From: Antedon mediterranea | Lineage: Eukaryota; Echinodermata; Crinoidea; Comatulida; Antedonidae | NCBI RefSeq assembly: GCF_964355755.1 | Contig: NC_092674.1 | Location: 687,001 to 751,000, forward strand | Length of the DNA: 64,000 nucleotides | Direction of reading: 5' to 3' | Shown here: piece by piece, positions 1-12,044 of the stretch | How the letters are laid out: every line of letters begins with the position of its first letter | Numbering within the stretch: position 1 is the stretch's first letter | The notes under the pieces: generated by a model | Told to the model about the DNA's origin: nothing | Database searches by the model: none | Seen by the model: only the letters and a program-made list of their open reading frames with translations | Position numbers and translations under genes: made by a program

Positions 1-843
1 TACTAAAACAGGAATAGTGTATCATTATTAAATATTACACCAATTATTATTATATCAAAATTGATTAAATTATTTTCTACATAGGCCTCTTATCTAGGTT
101 AGGGCTAAGCATATTAGCTAAAGTTTAATTTTAGGCCTAGTATTACAATTGTCGGACGTAAGTCTTTTTTCACACGCGCTCCAGAATTCTGTCGCAATTT
201 TTTTCTTTGCGGCATGTTATTGGATCGCCATATCAGTTACCTTTTATTCACCGCCAGTTATTGAACTTGTCCTGGCAATCGCTGTTCACCTTATTTGCGA
301 GAGAGGTACACGTGTTGTTCCTAGAGAATGGAATGTCAAAAATGTCTTTGGCACGCCGCTCAGAGAGAAGTCTGTGCGTTGCTGCTGAAACCACGTGCTA
401 TAGGAGGGGAATGCCCCACAATCCTCTGAGCTAGCTGAGGGCTGAATCATTCCGCTACCTGCTAAATAGTAAAGAGGGATTTTCCATCTCTCGGGTCTAC
501 CCGATCTAGGCGCAGGGGTGTGACAAAATATTACTTTCACTCTGCTATGTTCGAGAGACATGTGAGTGAACACGCTCGAAATGCCAACAAACATTGCAGT
601 CATTTGATGAGTGTGTCGCTATAACAATTATTGTTTATCGAAAGTTGAAGACTGTCGTTCAGATTTTGGAACCGTAGTTTGGGCACTTTTGTAAAAGTAA
701 AATTTGACACGATATGACTTGAATAAAAAAACAATCGTTACATAAAAATAAACAACATGATGAGTGTATACACGAATCTATTTAGATACGCTTGTATCGA
801 TTGATTATTAGGCCTATAATATAGCATAATAGCACGTTAAGAT

Positions 844-976
844 ATGCCTCGCACCTTTTTGAAATTGTAAACTATATGCCTCGCATGCCTCGCACTTTTG
901 GAAATGATAAAATGATGCCTCGCACAAATATTTGGCATGCCGCGCTTGCCTCGCGTGCCTCGCTGCCTCGCACTTT
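844..976. repeat. Irregular TGCCTCGCA short repeat
   Basis: The motif TGCCTCGCA and close variants recur about eight times with irregular spacing. No coding signal is convincing. The 1-840 stretch before it shows no recognisable gene. Confidence 0.5.
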
Positions 977-1088
977 GTCAACACTCCGTGGCGCTGGGTG
1001 GCGCATGCAATCTTCCAGGTGGTGTGGTGAAACTCTCCGCCTAGCCTATTTCATTTTCCCGCGTTCCTCTCTCTCTCTCTGCCCGTAC

Positions 1089-2632
1089 CAAAGATTATAT
1101 AGCGCCGCTACGCGGCGCTATATAGGTAACTGTTGCCAAGCTCCTATCTTATAACACTACGCGCCCAGTAAATCCATGGACGCCATTCGGGCGGACAGGT
1201 TATTATTGTGATTTAAATGTAAATGGTTTAAATGTTGCGGTCCGCCTCGAAGTATCTGTCGTTAACCGGGTGTCACGAAAGCTCAGACCACGAAATCTCA
1301 GACCACCTAAGACCTAAGATCACGAAAGCTAAGACCCAACACCTAAGATTACAAATACTAAGATATACTACAGCTTAAAAACAATACTTGTTTATCCATA
1401 CATAATTTTAAACACAGTAGGTTTCATTTATTACCATAAATATAATTTAATACTACCGCAAAACATAGATAAACTCACATTATTTTCGCCCGTTGAGTAA
1501 ATGTATATTTTTTCTTTACAACAAACAAACTTGACGGGTTGTTTGTTGGTATATATTTACTCCATTGTGTTGCTTCAGAGGATGTTTTTCTTACGCACCT
1601 GCCTTTCTTGTATTTTGACTCCAAATTTGTTGACTAACTTTATCCTCAACACCACACTTTTAAATTAGGACTTATAAGTACTTTCAGAAGGAGAAACACA
1701 TAATAACAAATAAATAAATCCTTTAAATTGATGATTTTACAGATGTGTTTCTTTGTATACTGTAATGACAATGTAACTCCTCGAGCTCCCCATGCTTAAT
1801 GTTTTTGTTTCTATGGAGCGCCAAAAGAGCAACAATAATAGTACAAGTATAAAAACAGAAAGAAAACGAAACAAAAAAACTTATCATGATTTTTAAATTA
1901 AAATTTATTTGCCAGTATTTATTTCTTCGTACTTGCATGATTATACTATTATCATTACAATTTTACATTGTTCCATCCACACTGTAGATGGACTCCACAG
2001 AGTTTTCAGCCCTCTATATAATTTTTGCTCTTTTGACGTTCCATAGAAACAAAAACATTGAACATGGCCCATGGGGTAGGCCTACTGTACTGTAGGCTAG
2101 TCATTTTGTGTGCGAGAAAAACGTCTGTAAAATCATCAATTTAAAAATGTATTTGTTACTTTTTATGTGATTCTTTTTCATGAAAGTGCCAATTCTAAGG
2201 TGTGGTATTCAGAATAAATGTTGGGAGTTAAAATACAAGGCAGGTGCGAAAGATAAATATTTGTAATCTTAGGTGTTGGGTCTTAGCTTTCGTGATCTTA
2301 GGTCTTAGGGGGTCTGAGCTTTCGTGGTCTGAGCTTTCGTGACACCCGTCGTTAACCATCCTTATGATTGATTCATGGAAAAGGGAAGAAATTATGTAAA
2401 CAAAGTAAAATAAAAGTTTCTTTGGGATCTGGACACTTTCCGATTAATTCTGTGTGTTTACATTTATATGTTTGGTTAGACAACTTCATTCTTTAACCGA
2501 AACATTGTGGATATTGCCTTGACAACGACTTTATTCCGGTTCAAACTTGTCCGCCGGAATGGCGTCCATGGATTACAAAGGTCTCACCCAGTTACCTATC
2601 TTGCGCCGCGTAGCGGCGCTATACAATCTTTG
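1089..2632. mobile_element. Inverted-repeat DNA transposon (outer element, split by a second insertion)
   Basis: The ends are inverted copies of each other: CAAAGATTATATAGCG at the left and the complement of CAAAGATTGTATAGCG at the right. The inverted similarity runs about 110 bp inward and includes a GC-rich hairpin (GCGCCGC TAC GCGGCGC) and a block containing GGCGTCCATGG. The 7-bp word CCCGTAC flanks both ends (1082-1088 and 2633-2639) and is the likely target duplication. Removing the nested 1268-2347 element and one copy of its duplication leaves a non-coding element of about 450 bp. I cannot assign a superfamily. Confidence 0.75.
1268..2347. mobile_element. Long-inverted-repeat (fold-back, Mutator-like?) element nested in the outer element
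   Basis: The termini are GGGTGTCACGAAAGCTCAGA and its complement. They are followed by matching inverted blocks (CCTAAGACCTAAGATCACG, CACCTAAGATTACAAATA) and weaker inverted similarity reaching far inward. The 10-bp word GTCGTTAACC flanks both sides (1258-1267, 2348-2357) as a target duplication. A 9-10 bp duplication with long inverted repeats resembles Mutator-like or fold-back elements. No transposase ORF is present, so it is non-autonomous. Confidence 0.78.
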
Positions 2633-2704
2633 CCCGTACTGTGTACTACGTGTGTCGCCGTTCTACGTACGCCACCACCCCACTTGGGGGCGCTCCTTGA
2701 AATA

Positions 2705-2845
2705 ATGAAACAACGCCCTCTGTTGGTGTGAAAAATATATTTTTGTGGCTCTGTGAGGTTGTTGCAAAGAAGATAGTGTACTACCAAAAAGAATATACAG
2801 TATATCACAAGAATGAGTAATCCGCGATTTTCCCTGTAACAGTAA
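2705..2845 (+). repeat. Dispersed repeat, copy 1 (inverted relative to 4228-4390)
   Basis: This stretch contains GATAGTGTACTACCAAAAAG, then ATATCACAAG and ATGAGTAATCCGCGATTTT. It is the approximate reverse complement of 4228-4390, which runs into the retrotransposon remnant. It is probably a shared transposon segment. No gene is seen between 2850 and 3500. Confidence 0.5.
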
Positions 2846-3514
2846 TATTGTCCATGTGGTAAGGCGCCGCCATAAGTGTGGATGTATCTGGGATGTATAC
2901 AACTTTTTGTGAAGGTTTCACTAATCAAAGGCTGGACCACCGGAGTATTTTCCGATGATAAAAATGTTATCAACTACATGCCAACATCATGTTAAATACT
3001 ATTTGGATATTTAATTGTTCGTTTTATGCAATTTATTTAGTAAAAACTGCCGTATAAACAGTTTGCTTTATCAACCGGGCGCTACGATAGCGTGTTGGTG
3101 TTTACGCGTTTTCACGAAGGATAGTTTAATAATATTCATATATTTAACTTGTTTCTGGTAAAACAAATAAATGTTAATGACATTTAACATTTTGTCCTAT
3201 TAATAACATGTGCTTTATACTAATTTATATCATAAAAACAATACTTAATTTACCGGGCGTAGAGTAGTACACGGCAATGGTAAAGAATAGGCCGTGCTGA
3301 GTAATATTCGTTGATTTTTGGTGTTGCTGTGTTAGGCCTTTTTTTGTGAACTAACTTAGCATGTTAGTAAATAATTGTCTGTAAAAGTGAATAAACACTA
3401 GTTTGTTAATAAATATGTATTATAAAATAGTTTACAATTGCAAAAACTATCATCATAATTCTATTTAATGTGACATGTATCATGTCTATTAAATCAAGTC
3501 TTATTTAGTATATG

Positions 3515-4253
3515 TATATTTATTTATTCATTTATTTGGAATTACACCTTTAGATCGGTGGCACACTTAGCACAAAGGTGCATCCTTCACAATTATAAAA
3601 TATAACAATTAACAGAAAAGTTAAAAATACAGTACAGTAGATCATTACTTTACACAATGAATACAAAACAAGATATAGTAAAAGTGTATAAAATAAAATA
3701 AAATCAGCTGATAAACACAGCTTATTACGAAAAACCCCCAACTCCTCCCCCCTCCTACTTTTTTTTCAATTTACTTAATGTAGCAATGTAGATAACATAG
3801 TTATTGAGTCATGGAATTCAGTGAATCATTTCGAAATTGCCATGCTTGTTTTAGGTATCTTTTACAAAAACTATCCAAAATATTTTCACACTCTTCATCA
3901 ATTAAATTATCTGAGTATCCCAAAATATATTTAAGTTTGTCATTTTCAGGAGAAGTATAAAAAGTATCAAACATATCTTTGCTGCCATTTCTATACATAT
4001 CCACATATAAATTAAATAATTCCTGATTACGTATATTATTTAAAGCTGGACAATTAAGGATGAAATGATGGATGTCTTCGTCCGAATTTGTACCGCACAA
4101 TTTACATTTTTTATTATTATCAATATTCCAATTTGCAGTTCTATCATTCAAAGGTAGAGTATTTGAACGAGCTTTAAATTTACATCCGCCCTTATGAGGG
4201 CGGGCATCACTCACTGTTACAAATTTCTCATGCAAAAATCGCGGAATACTCAT
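3515..4253 (-). mobile_element. 3' end of a non-LTR retrotransposon (C-terminal CCHC fragment)
   Basis: A 150-codon open frame (4253 to 3801, minus) ends in a region with CKLCG, then HHF, then NCP. This is the C-x2-C-x8-H-x4-C knuckle usually found after the reverse transcriptase domain of non-LTR elements. No RT domain precedes it, so it is a 5'-truncated remnant. Downstream on the minus strand the sequence becomes A/T-rich and ends near 3515 in AAATAAATGAATAAATAAAT, a simple tail typical of such insertions. The frame is open but probably not functional alone. Confidence 0.75.
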
Positions 4254-4967
4254 TCTTCTTGTGATATATTATATTCTTTGGTTCTACACACTATCTTTGG
4301 TTGTTGTAAGGGTAGAGAGTTTGCGTGTGTTGTTCGGTCACTTTTATTTTCCAATAAAATTCATGTTTCTGTAACAAACTGGTAACGTAGTTTGCTTGTA
4401 CTATATCTGTATATGCCTATATGTGTTATTTTAGCTAATATTTATGTTTACATTGCCAAATAATATAAATAAGGCGGGCTAGGCTGGCCTTCTTTTTTAG
4501 GCCTCACTCCCCTCATCATCATATTAACAACTGCGTCGCGATCGAGTGCGAAAAGAACGGGGCCGGGTATGCCTAGGTTTATGCCTAGCTAGGCTAGTTT
4601 TTTAGAATTAGGTAATTGTGATGGGTCTCTCCCATTTCACAATCCGTCGGTGCTAGTTAGACAGCCTTGATGAACCTAGACATTTTGCCAATCCTACATA
4701 CAATTTGTTATTAAAATATTAGATTAAAATAAAATATTTGATTTATTTAATTAGTATTTCAATAATGCCGTAAACCAAACCATCATCATACCGATGACAT
4801 ACAAAAAACATATGGTAGCACCAGGGACCAGATAGCCCTGAAATATCCTCAATATTTAGGCCTACATCTATGTATGTTTGCTTATCACAACAATGCCAGG
4901 ACTCTGAGTGATGGAAATTTTGAAAAAGTATTGAGCTCGAAATAATTTTTTGTATTTTCTAGACAAA

Positions 4968-6704
4968 ATGACAACAGCAGCAAGACCGACCTTTGACACA
5001 GCACGGGGTGGTCGAAATAAAGGTGAAGGAGACTTAAGTGCCCTATCTAAACAGTATTCCAGCAGGGATTTACCAGCACACACTAAATTAAAATACAGGT
5101 ACATTGTTATTTTTAATATGTTGGATCAACTGCCATTTTTATAGGGTTATTCCATTATAAAAGTAGAGTGTTTTGATGACAATTAAGTTGTCTTTTGCTG
5201 AATTATTACCAAAACTTATGTTTCTTTGACAGACAACAAGGACAAGATACACATGATGAAGTTCGCAACCGTGACTTCAGACGAGAGTTGGAGGAACGTG
5301 AACGAGCTTCTGTGCGTGAAAAACGTGGTGATAAAAATAGAGGTGTGCTTTTTAGTGTTTTTAGTCTTTGTACTTGTTTGTTTTTAATATTCTGTGTTAA
5401 AACTGAAACAGAAAATGTTTAATAAAGCTGATTTTTATATAAATTAGACAATCAAAGATAAAATGAATATAAAATAAATTATAAAGAGAAAGGATAATAC
5501 TTCTTAAAATAAAATATGTTTGATGATAAATAATTAAAAAATTAAAATAAATGTATTATTTTCTGATAACACACAGATCAGTCATCCAGCACAAAGCGCC
5601 CACGATTAGAACAAATTCCGGCAGCCAATCTTGATGCAGATGACCCAGAGGATGACTCAGATAGTGCTGTAAGTTGGTAGCTTAATACTCTCCATTCAAA
5701 TACTAAAATAAAACTATTTAAACACATAGCTTACAATTCCCCATTCAAATATAAAATGTGTCTATTGGCACTCAATTCAAAATTCAATTCAAAATAACAT
5801 TTATTTATTTCCTTTTAAGATTTAAACAATAATCAAATAAATAAGAAATAAATTTGCATTACCACGGTTGGCCTTCCAATTTTGATTGACTTGTGCCTAG
5901 TTCTGTAAATGCCGATAAACAGCTAAAATAGACTCTAAATATGCAATGTAATTTCTATGCGTTTATATTACTTATTTTTAGTACTTACCTATTTATGTTT
6001 TCTAATAGGATTCAGATAGTGATGATGATGATACAGCCCAATTATTAGCTGAGTTGAACAAGATTAAAAAAGAAAGGGCCAAGGAACAGATGCAAAAGGT
6101 AATTGGTTGATTCAAATGTGTTGTGTGAACAGGAATAATTAATATCTTCGTCTAGCATTGTTGTATCTATTTGGCTGTTAAAGTTTTCTCATAAATCTTT
6201 AAATTCAACACCTTCATTGTTTATTTTTTCAGGAACTTGAAAGAAAAATAGAGGAAGAAAGAATAAGAACTGAAAATATAATAAGTGGAAATCCGCTAAT
6301 AAATTCACAAAAAGTCAGTGATTTTAAAGTTAAAAGAAGGTTTGTAAAATGAGTTATTACTGCTGTTAAGAGCTTAATTACAAAATGCTTCAATATATGT
6401 ATATATAGGGCCTCTTCAAGTCAGCTATACTGCTGTAATACAGTACCCTTGTGAACCAAAGTTGAATAAATAAACCCCCTCAATCCTCATTGGTTGAAGC
6501 AGAGTGCCTTTCTCAAGAGCCAACAACGAACTAGCCTAGGCTAGCATATTAGTCAATATTATCTCTTGATTTTATAGGTGGGATGATGATGTAGTTTTCA
6601 AGAACTGTGCAAGAGGAGAAGATGACAAAATGGAGAAAAAATTTATTAATGATACAATCCGATCAGAATTTCATCAAAAGTTTTTAACAAAATACATCAA
6701 GTAG
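4968..6704 (+). CDS. CWC15: Spliceosome-associated protein CWC15
   Basis: This encodes a 218-residue orthologue of CWC15 (Cwf15), a disordered nuclear subunit of the PRP19/CDC5L-associated spliceosome. Coding exons are 4968-5098, 5233-5342, 5577-5668, 6009-6098, 6233-6339 and 6578-6704. All introns are GT-AG and phases add up. The N-terminus ([20 protein letters not shown], then [11 protein letters not shown]) and C-terminus ([15 protein letters not shown], then [12 protein letters not shown]) are strongly family-like. The middle holds the expected acidic DSDSDDDD tract and a charged coiled-coil-like segment ([14 protein letters not shown]). An acceptor AG at 4961-4962 just before the ATG implies a 5' UTR intron. 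Length is close to the ~229 of vertebrates. A Penelope-like insertion begins about 80 bp past the stop and may lie in the 3' UTR. Confidence 0.96.
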
Positions 6705-6956
6705 CAGTGTACTGATCATCTCTTGGACAATAATACTGTACTTTGTTAGATAAATCATGAATAATACCACCAAACTTGCGAGTTAGGATGACTATAACGA
6801 GGCATTTAATAAAAAGGCAAATTGCCTTAAAATTTAAATGTGACATGTTTCGAGAAACTATTCTCATCATCAATAATTCCTGGTCTAGCTTTAACAATGA
6901 CATTTCAACTCTTAAATCCATTTTAAGTAAAAACTGTTTTCCACTCAGTATAATTA

Positions 6957-7499
6957 ATGACAATATTTACAGATATCTATATTTTTTCTCCTTGCAATGT
7001 TGCGTCAGTTGAGTCGATTATTGAACAAAACAAGGTTCTTTATTTTAAATTACCTTACTTACAGTTTGCCAAATGCGCACAACAAAGAATCGACAAAATT
7101 ACACATAAATATTGCAAAGGTATTAATATTAAATTAGCTTTCAAATCATTCAAAATTTCAAACTTGTTTAGTCTTAAGGACCCTGTCCCTGATGTGTTCC
7201 GCTCTCGTGTTGTATATAAATTTAAATGTATGGGATGCAATTCCATGTATATTGGTGAAACCAATAGACGGTTATCAATGCGGGTGCGTGAACATTTCAG
7301 GGACAAGGCTTCTCGCATTTTTCAACATCTGTAGGATTCGGAACGGTGTAAGGCCCTCGCTAATGCGGGTTGCTTCACCGTTCTGGATTCTGCAGATTCC
7401 GCTTTCAAACTTAAGGTCAAGGAAGCCCTCCACATCTCATGGAGTAAACCTTCCTTGAACAAACAAATCTATAACTTAGGCGTCACACTTGCCGTATGA
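6957..7499 (+). pseudogene. Penelope-like element GIY-YIG endonuclease domain, one in-frame stop
   Basis: This is the C-terminal part of the Penelope polyprotein. The motif CMGCNSMYIGETNRRLSMRV is the nuclease N-terminal signature (GIY-YIG as Y-IG), followed by REHF. One nonsense codon interrupts it at 7332-7334; the continuation DSERCKALANAGCF and KEALHISW is again typical of the family, ending at TGA 7497-7499. Without a reverse transcriptase the copy cannot move by itself. Confidence 0.82.
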
Positions 7500-7602
7500 T
7501 TGGTTGTTGCCTACATTCCTTGTTTTATTATGCTAATTACTTACTTATTTACATACAATATGTCCTATTGGTATATAAGCACTCTAGGCGTTGTTTACTG
7601 TT

Positions 7603-7634
7603 CTGATGATGAGAATAGTTTCTCGAAACATGTC
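7603..7634 (+). ncRNA. Hammerhead-ribozyme-like core in the Penelope terminal repeat
   Basis: The right arm contains CTGATGA, then a hairpin GAGAA-TAGT-TTCTC, then GAAAC, AT and GTC. This is the order of the minimal hammerhead core described in Penelope-like pLTRs. One extra U precedes stem II and I could not draw a clear stem I, so activity is uncertain. The inverted left arm (complement of 6841-6873) has the first C changed to T. Confidence 0.4.
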
Positions 7635-8299
7635 ACATTTACATTTTAAGGCAATTTGCCTTTTTATTAAATGCCTCGTTATAGTCATCCTAATACTGTA
7701 CTTAGTATGTTCTACTTGATAGAAATTACTATTATCATATTCTTTTTACAAAGGTGGTCATAATATATCGTGTTTCTTTTGACCATTCAGAGCTCACTAG
7801 GAGGATCTAAACTACGAGACCAAGTCTAAAGTACTCTATGATACTGGTTTTTACATGGGGATATTGAAACTCATTTGGATACAGTCTGTGTGTCTAATTC
7901 TAGTCTTTGTTTATTTTGATGAAAAAAGAACAAAAAATACAATTATACTTGCTATGGTATGTAATTTATTTTTCCCCTTAAAAATTGAATATATACAGTA
8001 GTTGGTTCTGTTAATGTGGTTTTGCGAATAAAATTCTTAATTTATGTATGTTTTGGTTGATTTAGCCTGTTATATTATGTAAAAGATGCACCTATTTTGT
8101 ACCAAATAAAGGCTAATAGTACTTTGTCTTAATGTTCTCTTTTTTTTTTTATATTTTTAGTATTAATTAATGTCATTAACAAACACACAAATGGCATTTA
8201 CAGTATTCACACAAAGGTACATTTTAATGTTAACATTATTGTACATTGCTATGCGACATTGGCGTTCCATACTTCAATATACTGTGTATTGAAATCAAA

Positions 8300-10541
8300 A
8301 TGGCGGCTCCAATAACAGTTGGTGGTGGCGGGGGAAATAATCGTACCCCAAAGGACGCTCAAACCATGGTAGCAATTCTAAAAGACATGGGAGTGACTGA
8401 ATATGAACCTCGTGTTATTAATCAGATGTTGGAATTCACATATCGTAGGTTCTTTTTGTCATTAATTCCCCATTCATATAGCTAGGCCTCTACTGGTGTG
8501 GGAACAGTGTTTTGTACTATTGAGCTCCACCGGGGAAATAAGTTCCGGAGCGTTCAGTCTGACCTGTCGTATAGATAGGCATAGTAGACGTAGGCCTGGG
8601 TAATAATCTACATAACTAGATAATAATCTTGTTACAAATGGATTGTAGAACTTTCTTCTTTACATCATTAAAACATTATTGTTCTTTAAAAAATGATAAA
8701 TTTTAATTTATTAATATATTATTAAATTATGATTTTAAAAAATGTAATATTGTAATGTAATATGTTGATCACGAATGTAAATATTATGTGGGTATTGTTT
8801 TACTTGTGTTTTTCTGCTAAGAAAACAATTAATATCATTGTACTGTTAAATGTTTATATATGAATCATGAATGACTTAATCAATCAAACCTGAATCTACA
8901 GTAGTACAATATTAAATTATTTTTAAAAAAGATAGAGGGCAGTCGTCTATTTAAAAAATAAAAAAAAGATGAATAAATTTAAGTTGATTGTGTTCCTTCT
9001 CAGGCTATGTAACAGATATTCTTGATGATGCCCAAATATTTGGTAATCATGCTGGGAAAAAAGTAATAGATGGAGAAGATGTACAATTAGCAGTACAGAC
9101 ACGTATGGATCACTCCTTCACTTGTCCCCCTCCCAGAGAGGTAAGCTATAATGGTGTTGGCACTATGAATGTCTTGAATAAAAGAATCAACAACAATCTA
9201 ACTCAATATCCTAGTTTTTTTCAAGTTTCATAACATTTACATACTCTGATGTAAAAGATAATAACAAACAAAGCAACAACAAAATGATATGTCTTTGAGT
9301 CTCTCTATTGTACAATAAATAACATGTTTCTATTTATGTTTTTTTGCAAGATTGACAATAAATTATATATATTTATTTTGTTGTGTTGACTTGCAGCTAC
9401 TACTAGAAGTTGCTAGGGTAAAGAACAACACTGCCCTTCCTGCTATTAAGCCGCATAATGGGCCGAATCTGCCTCCGGATCGATATTGCTTTTCATCTAC
9501 AAACTATAGACTTAGGTCCAACAGTAGAAAAGTAAGTCCAAAGTTGTTCTATTCTGTTAAATGTATGTATATTTTACTACTAAAGACAATGTGGAATTAC
9601 TGTACATAAATGTTGATTTTAATTTCTATTTTCAGACATCTGGTATGGTACTCCCATCACGGTTAAGTCTAAGTTCATCATCAGGTGAGTGCTTTGATTC
9701 AAATATCATGTTTACTCGCCACGCCTTTGTGCACTCAAAAAAGAAACTGTTTGTAACATGTTATTCTGAATCAAAGGATTTATATGTGTTGATTTTTATC
9801 TTTCAGGAAAGGGCACTACTATTACCTTAACATCTAAATCAAGCGGCAGCAAAAGTGTAGCACCACATGCTAATGTCCTCACAACACAAAGCAGTAATGC
9901 ACCCAAAGGTATCTTTATATCCGTCATATAATATTGTGTGAACAAATGACTAAGAAGTAATGAATGCAATTACCACAGCATATGTGATACTGTTACAACT
10001 CCTCAAACAATGAATTATTTCCTTTTTGTTTTGCTATTTGTATTGTAATTTGTAATGTGTTCTCCATTTCTGGAGGCATTTTGAATGCATTGAAAGCAAA
10101 CATTTTTTGATAAGGAGAGTATTCTGCTTATTCTATGGCTGTGTGTACAGTATACTACCCACTTCTTAAGCTCTGTCACTATCAAACTTTATGTGACAAA
10201 AACATGTGATGTGCCCATATATGGACAAGATGATATATCACTACCATATTTGGGCAAACTAGTTTGATAGTGTTGACAGAGCTTTACACTTTTGTTTGTA
10301 TTAGCATATTTTCACAGATCAGGACATACAGTTGCTACTAAAACTGATTTATAGGATTATTTAACCATAACATTATTGTACAAACTGTAACCAGTCTAAT
10401 TAAAATGATTTTGGTTTGTTTACAGCAATTCCTCATATTCAACTGCAGTCAATCAAAACGGAGAAAAGGGATACAGCTTCACCGCAGCTCAACATAATAA
10501 CTATCAATCCAAGTATAAAACGCAAATTTGATGAAGATTGA
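8300..10541 (+). CDS. TAF9: TFIID subunit 9 (histone-fold TAF)
   Basis: This 227-residue protein is orthologous to TAF9, the H3-like histone-fold subunit of TFIID and SAGA that pairs with TAF6. Exons are 8300-8444, 9004-9140, 9397-9531, 9636-9684, 9807-9908 and 10426-10541; phases agree. The histone fold spans about residues 17-90 ([46 protein letters not shown]). It is followed by the conserved extension [18 protein letters not shown] and LPPDRYCF. The tail is serine/threonine-rich and ends KRKFDED, a short version of the vertebrate acidic tail. The start codon follows a gene-specific glycine-rich leader (VGGGGG). A polyadenylation signal AATAAA lies near 10694. Confidence 0.96.
10168..10286. 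mobile_element. MITE of the CTGTCTACACTATCAAAC family, copy 1
   Basis: This copy lies in TAF9 intron 5. Its termini are AGCTCTGTCACTATCAAACT and the near-complement AGTTTGATAGTGTTGACAG. The core has TGTGATGTGCCCATATATGG and ACTACCATATTTGGGCA. There is no coding capacity. Confidence 0.8.
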
Positions 10542-10869
10542 AAAAGTGATTGAAAACATATTTTAATGTTTGTCATTAGGTTTATATTGGCTAGAGGACA
10601 TACTCATCCTCTAGTCAATCTATATAATCTCATTAATTTTATAACAAATACAGTATAACTTAAGTTGTAGCCTCTATGTGTGTGAAATACTGTAATAAAT
10701 ATGGTATTTGTTACCATTATATAACATATTACTAGTCTTACTTATAAGAGAGAAACCTTTTGTATAATATTTTGAACTTTATTTGGAATGTGAATATTAA
10801 CAAATACTGTATTATAATTCTTATCAGATTTGTTGTATTACGAGCACATGGTTGATTGATAACCATAAT

Positions 10870-10931
10870 CATATCACTACCATATTTGGGCACATCACAT
10901 TTTTTGTTTTATAGTGTAGACAGAGCTTTAG
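10870..10931. mobile_element. MITE of the same family, copy 2 (half element)
   Basis: Only the right half remains: ATCACTACCATATTTGGGCA, then CATCACATTTTTTG and ATAGTGTAGACAGAGCTTT. It sits about 330 bp past the TAF9 stop. Confidence 0.75.
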
Positions 10932-11322
10932 AAATTAATACCAACATTACAAAGGCACAACCAACAATATACACCATCTATAATATAAACCTTAAAATAT
11001 TTATTCATTATTTCAACAATGAGGAAAAAAATACTGTTCAATAACATTACCTAAATAATTGCAACAATCTGTTGAAAACATTATGTAGAACATAATATAG
11101 AGAGAACATCGTAATTTTCCAACATACAAACATTTCAAAAAACAAGAATTTATTACAATCATTATTGGTAAATATCAAATCCTCTTTTATCAAATTATAA
11201 CACCATTAAATTTACAATATCATACTATTGCAAATAAATGCTAGGGCAATTATACAGCATGTTTTATTTTCAAATCAAATTGTTTTAATGTGAAAATTAT
11301 GACATTTAAAGATATTTAATAA

Positions 11323-11772
11323 ATAGAAGAAGTGTACCTGCCAATTTAAATAGAGCTTTTAAACTGAGCATTATTCACACAAGTACAACATCCCTAGATA
11401 GAAGAAGTGTACCTGCCAATTTAAATAGAGCTTTTAAACTGAGCATTATTCACACAAGTACAACTTCCCTAGATAGAAGAAGTGTACCTGCCAATTTAAA
11501 TAGAGCTTTTAAACTGAGCATTATTCACACAAGTACAACTTCCCTAGATAGAAGAAGTGTACCTGCCAATTTAAATAGAGCTTTTAAACTGAGCATTATT
11601 CACACAAGTACAACATCCCTAGATAGAAGAAGTGTACCTGCCAATTTAAATAGAGCTTTTAAACTGAGCATTATTCACACAAGTACAACATCCCTAGATA
11701 GAAGAAGTGTACCTGCCAATTTAAATAGAGCTTTTAAACTGAGCATTATTCACACAAGTACAACTTCCCTAG
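11323..11772. repeat. 75-bp tandem satellite, six copies
   Basis: The unit begins ATAGAAGAAGTGTACCTGCC and repeats at exactly 75-bp spacing (11323, 11398, 11473, 11548, 11623, 11698). Copies are almost identical, differing mainly as ACATCCC versus ACTTCCC. It lies between the tail-to-tail TAF9 and SELENOT genes. Confidence 0.95.
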
Positions 11773-12044
11773 CATACTTTCTACACTTAATCTACTCAAT
11801 TAGGTCTTTAAGAAACAAGTTGAGAATACATCCAGCCAATGCAGCCAGTTTCACTGGTTTAAGTATCAGCTATCATCAGGTCAAAGGTCATTTAAAGACT
11901 TAATCAAGTACGATTGAAGGCAGGACACATCTGGAACTAAACAAAATGATTGTTTTTATTATAGAAACATTGATAAATATAGAGTAATATTTTTTTATGT
12001 ATTTACCAATGACAACTTCCAAACTTACCAAACATGTTATCATT

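Larger units (their letters stand above)
6783..7693 (+). mobile_element. Truncated Penelope-like retroelement flanked by 90-bp inverted repeats
   Basis: A 90-bp arm (6783-6872) is repeated inverted at 7604-7693 with about one mismatch. Between them, in + sense, are pieces of a Penelope-like polyprotein. First comes a linker segment (LKSILSKNCFPLSIINDNI) near 6903-6970. After a frame change there is a GIY-YIG endonuclease domain with VVYKFKCMGC, MYIGETNRR and RVREHF. The frame from 6957 stops at 7332-7334 (TAG where the family usually has Q) and then stays open and family-like to 7499. The reverse transcriptase is missing. Inverted terminal segments (pLTRs) are typical of 5'-truncated Penelope insertions. 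Confidence 0.85.

Noticed and set aside
11773-12044. SECIS element for SELENOT
   Set aside because: Several ATGA and TGA words occur on the minus strand, but I could not fold a convincing quartet plus apical AA structure by eye.
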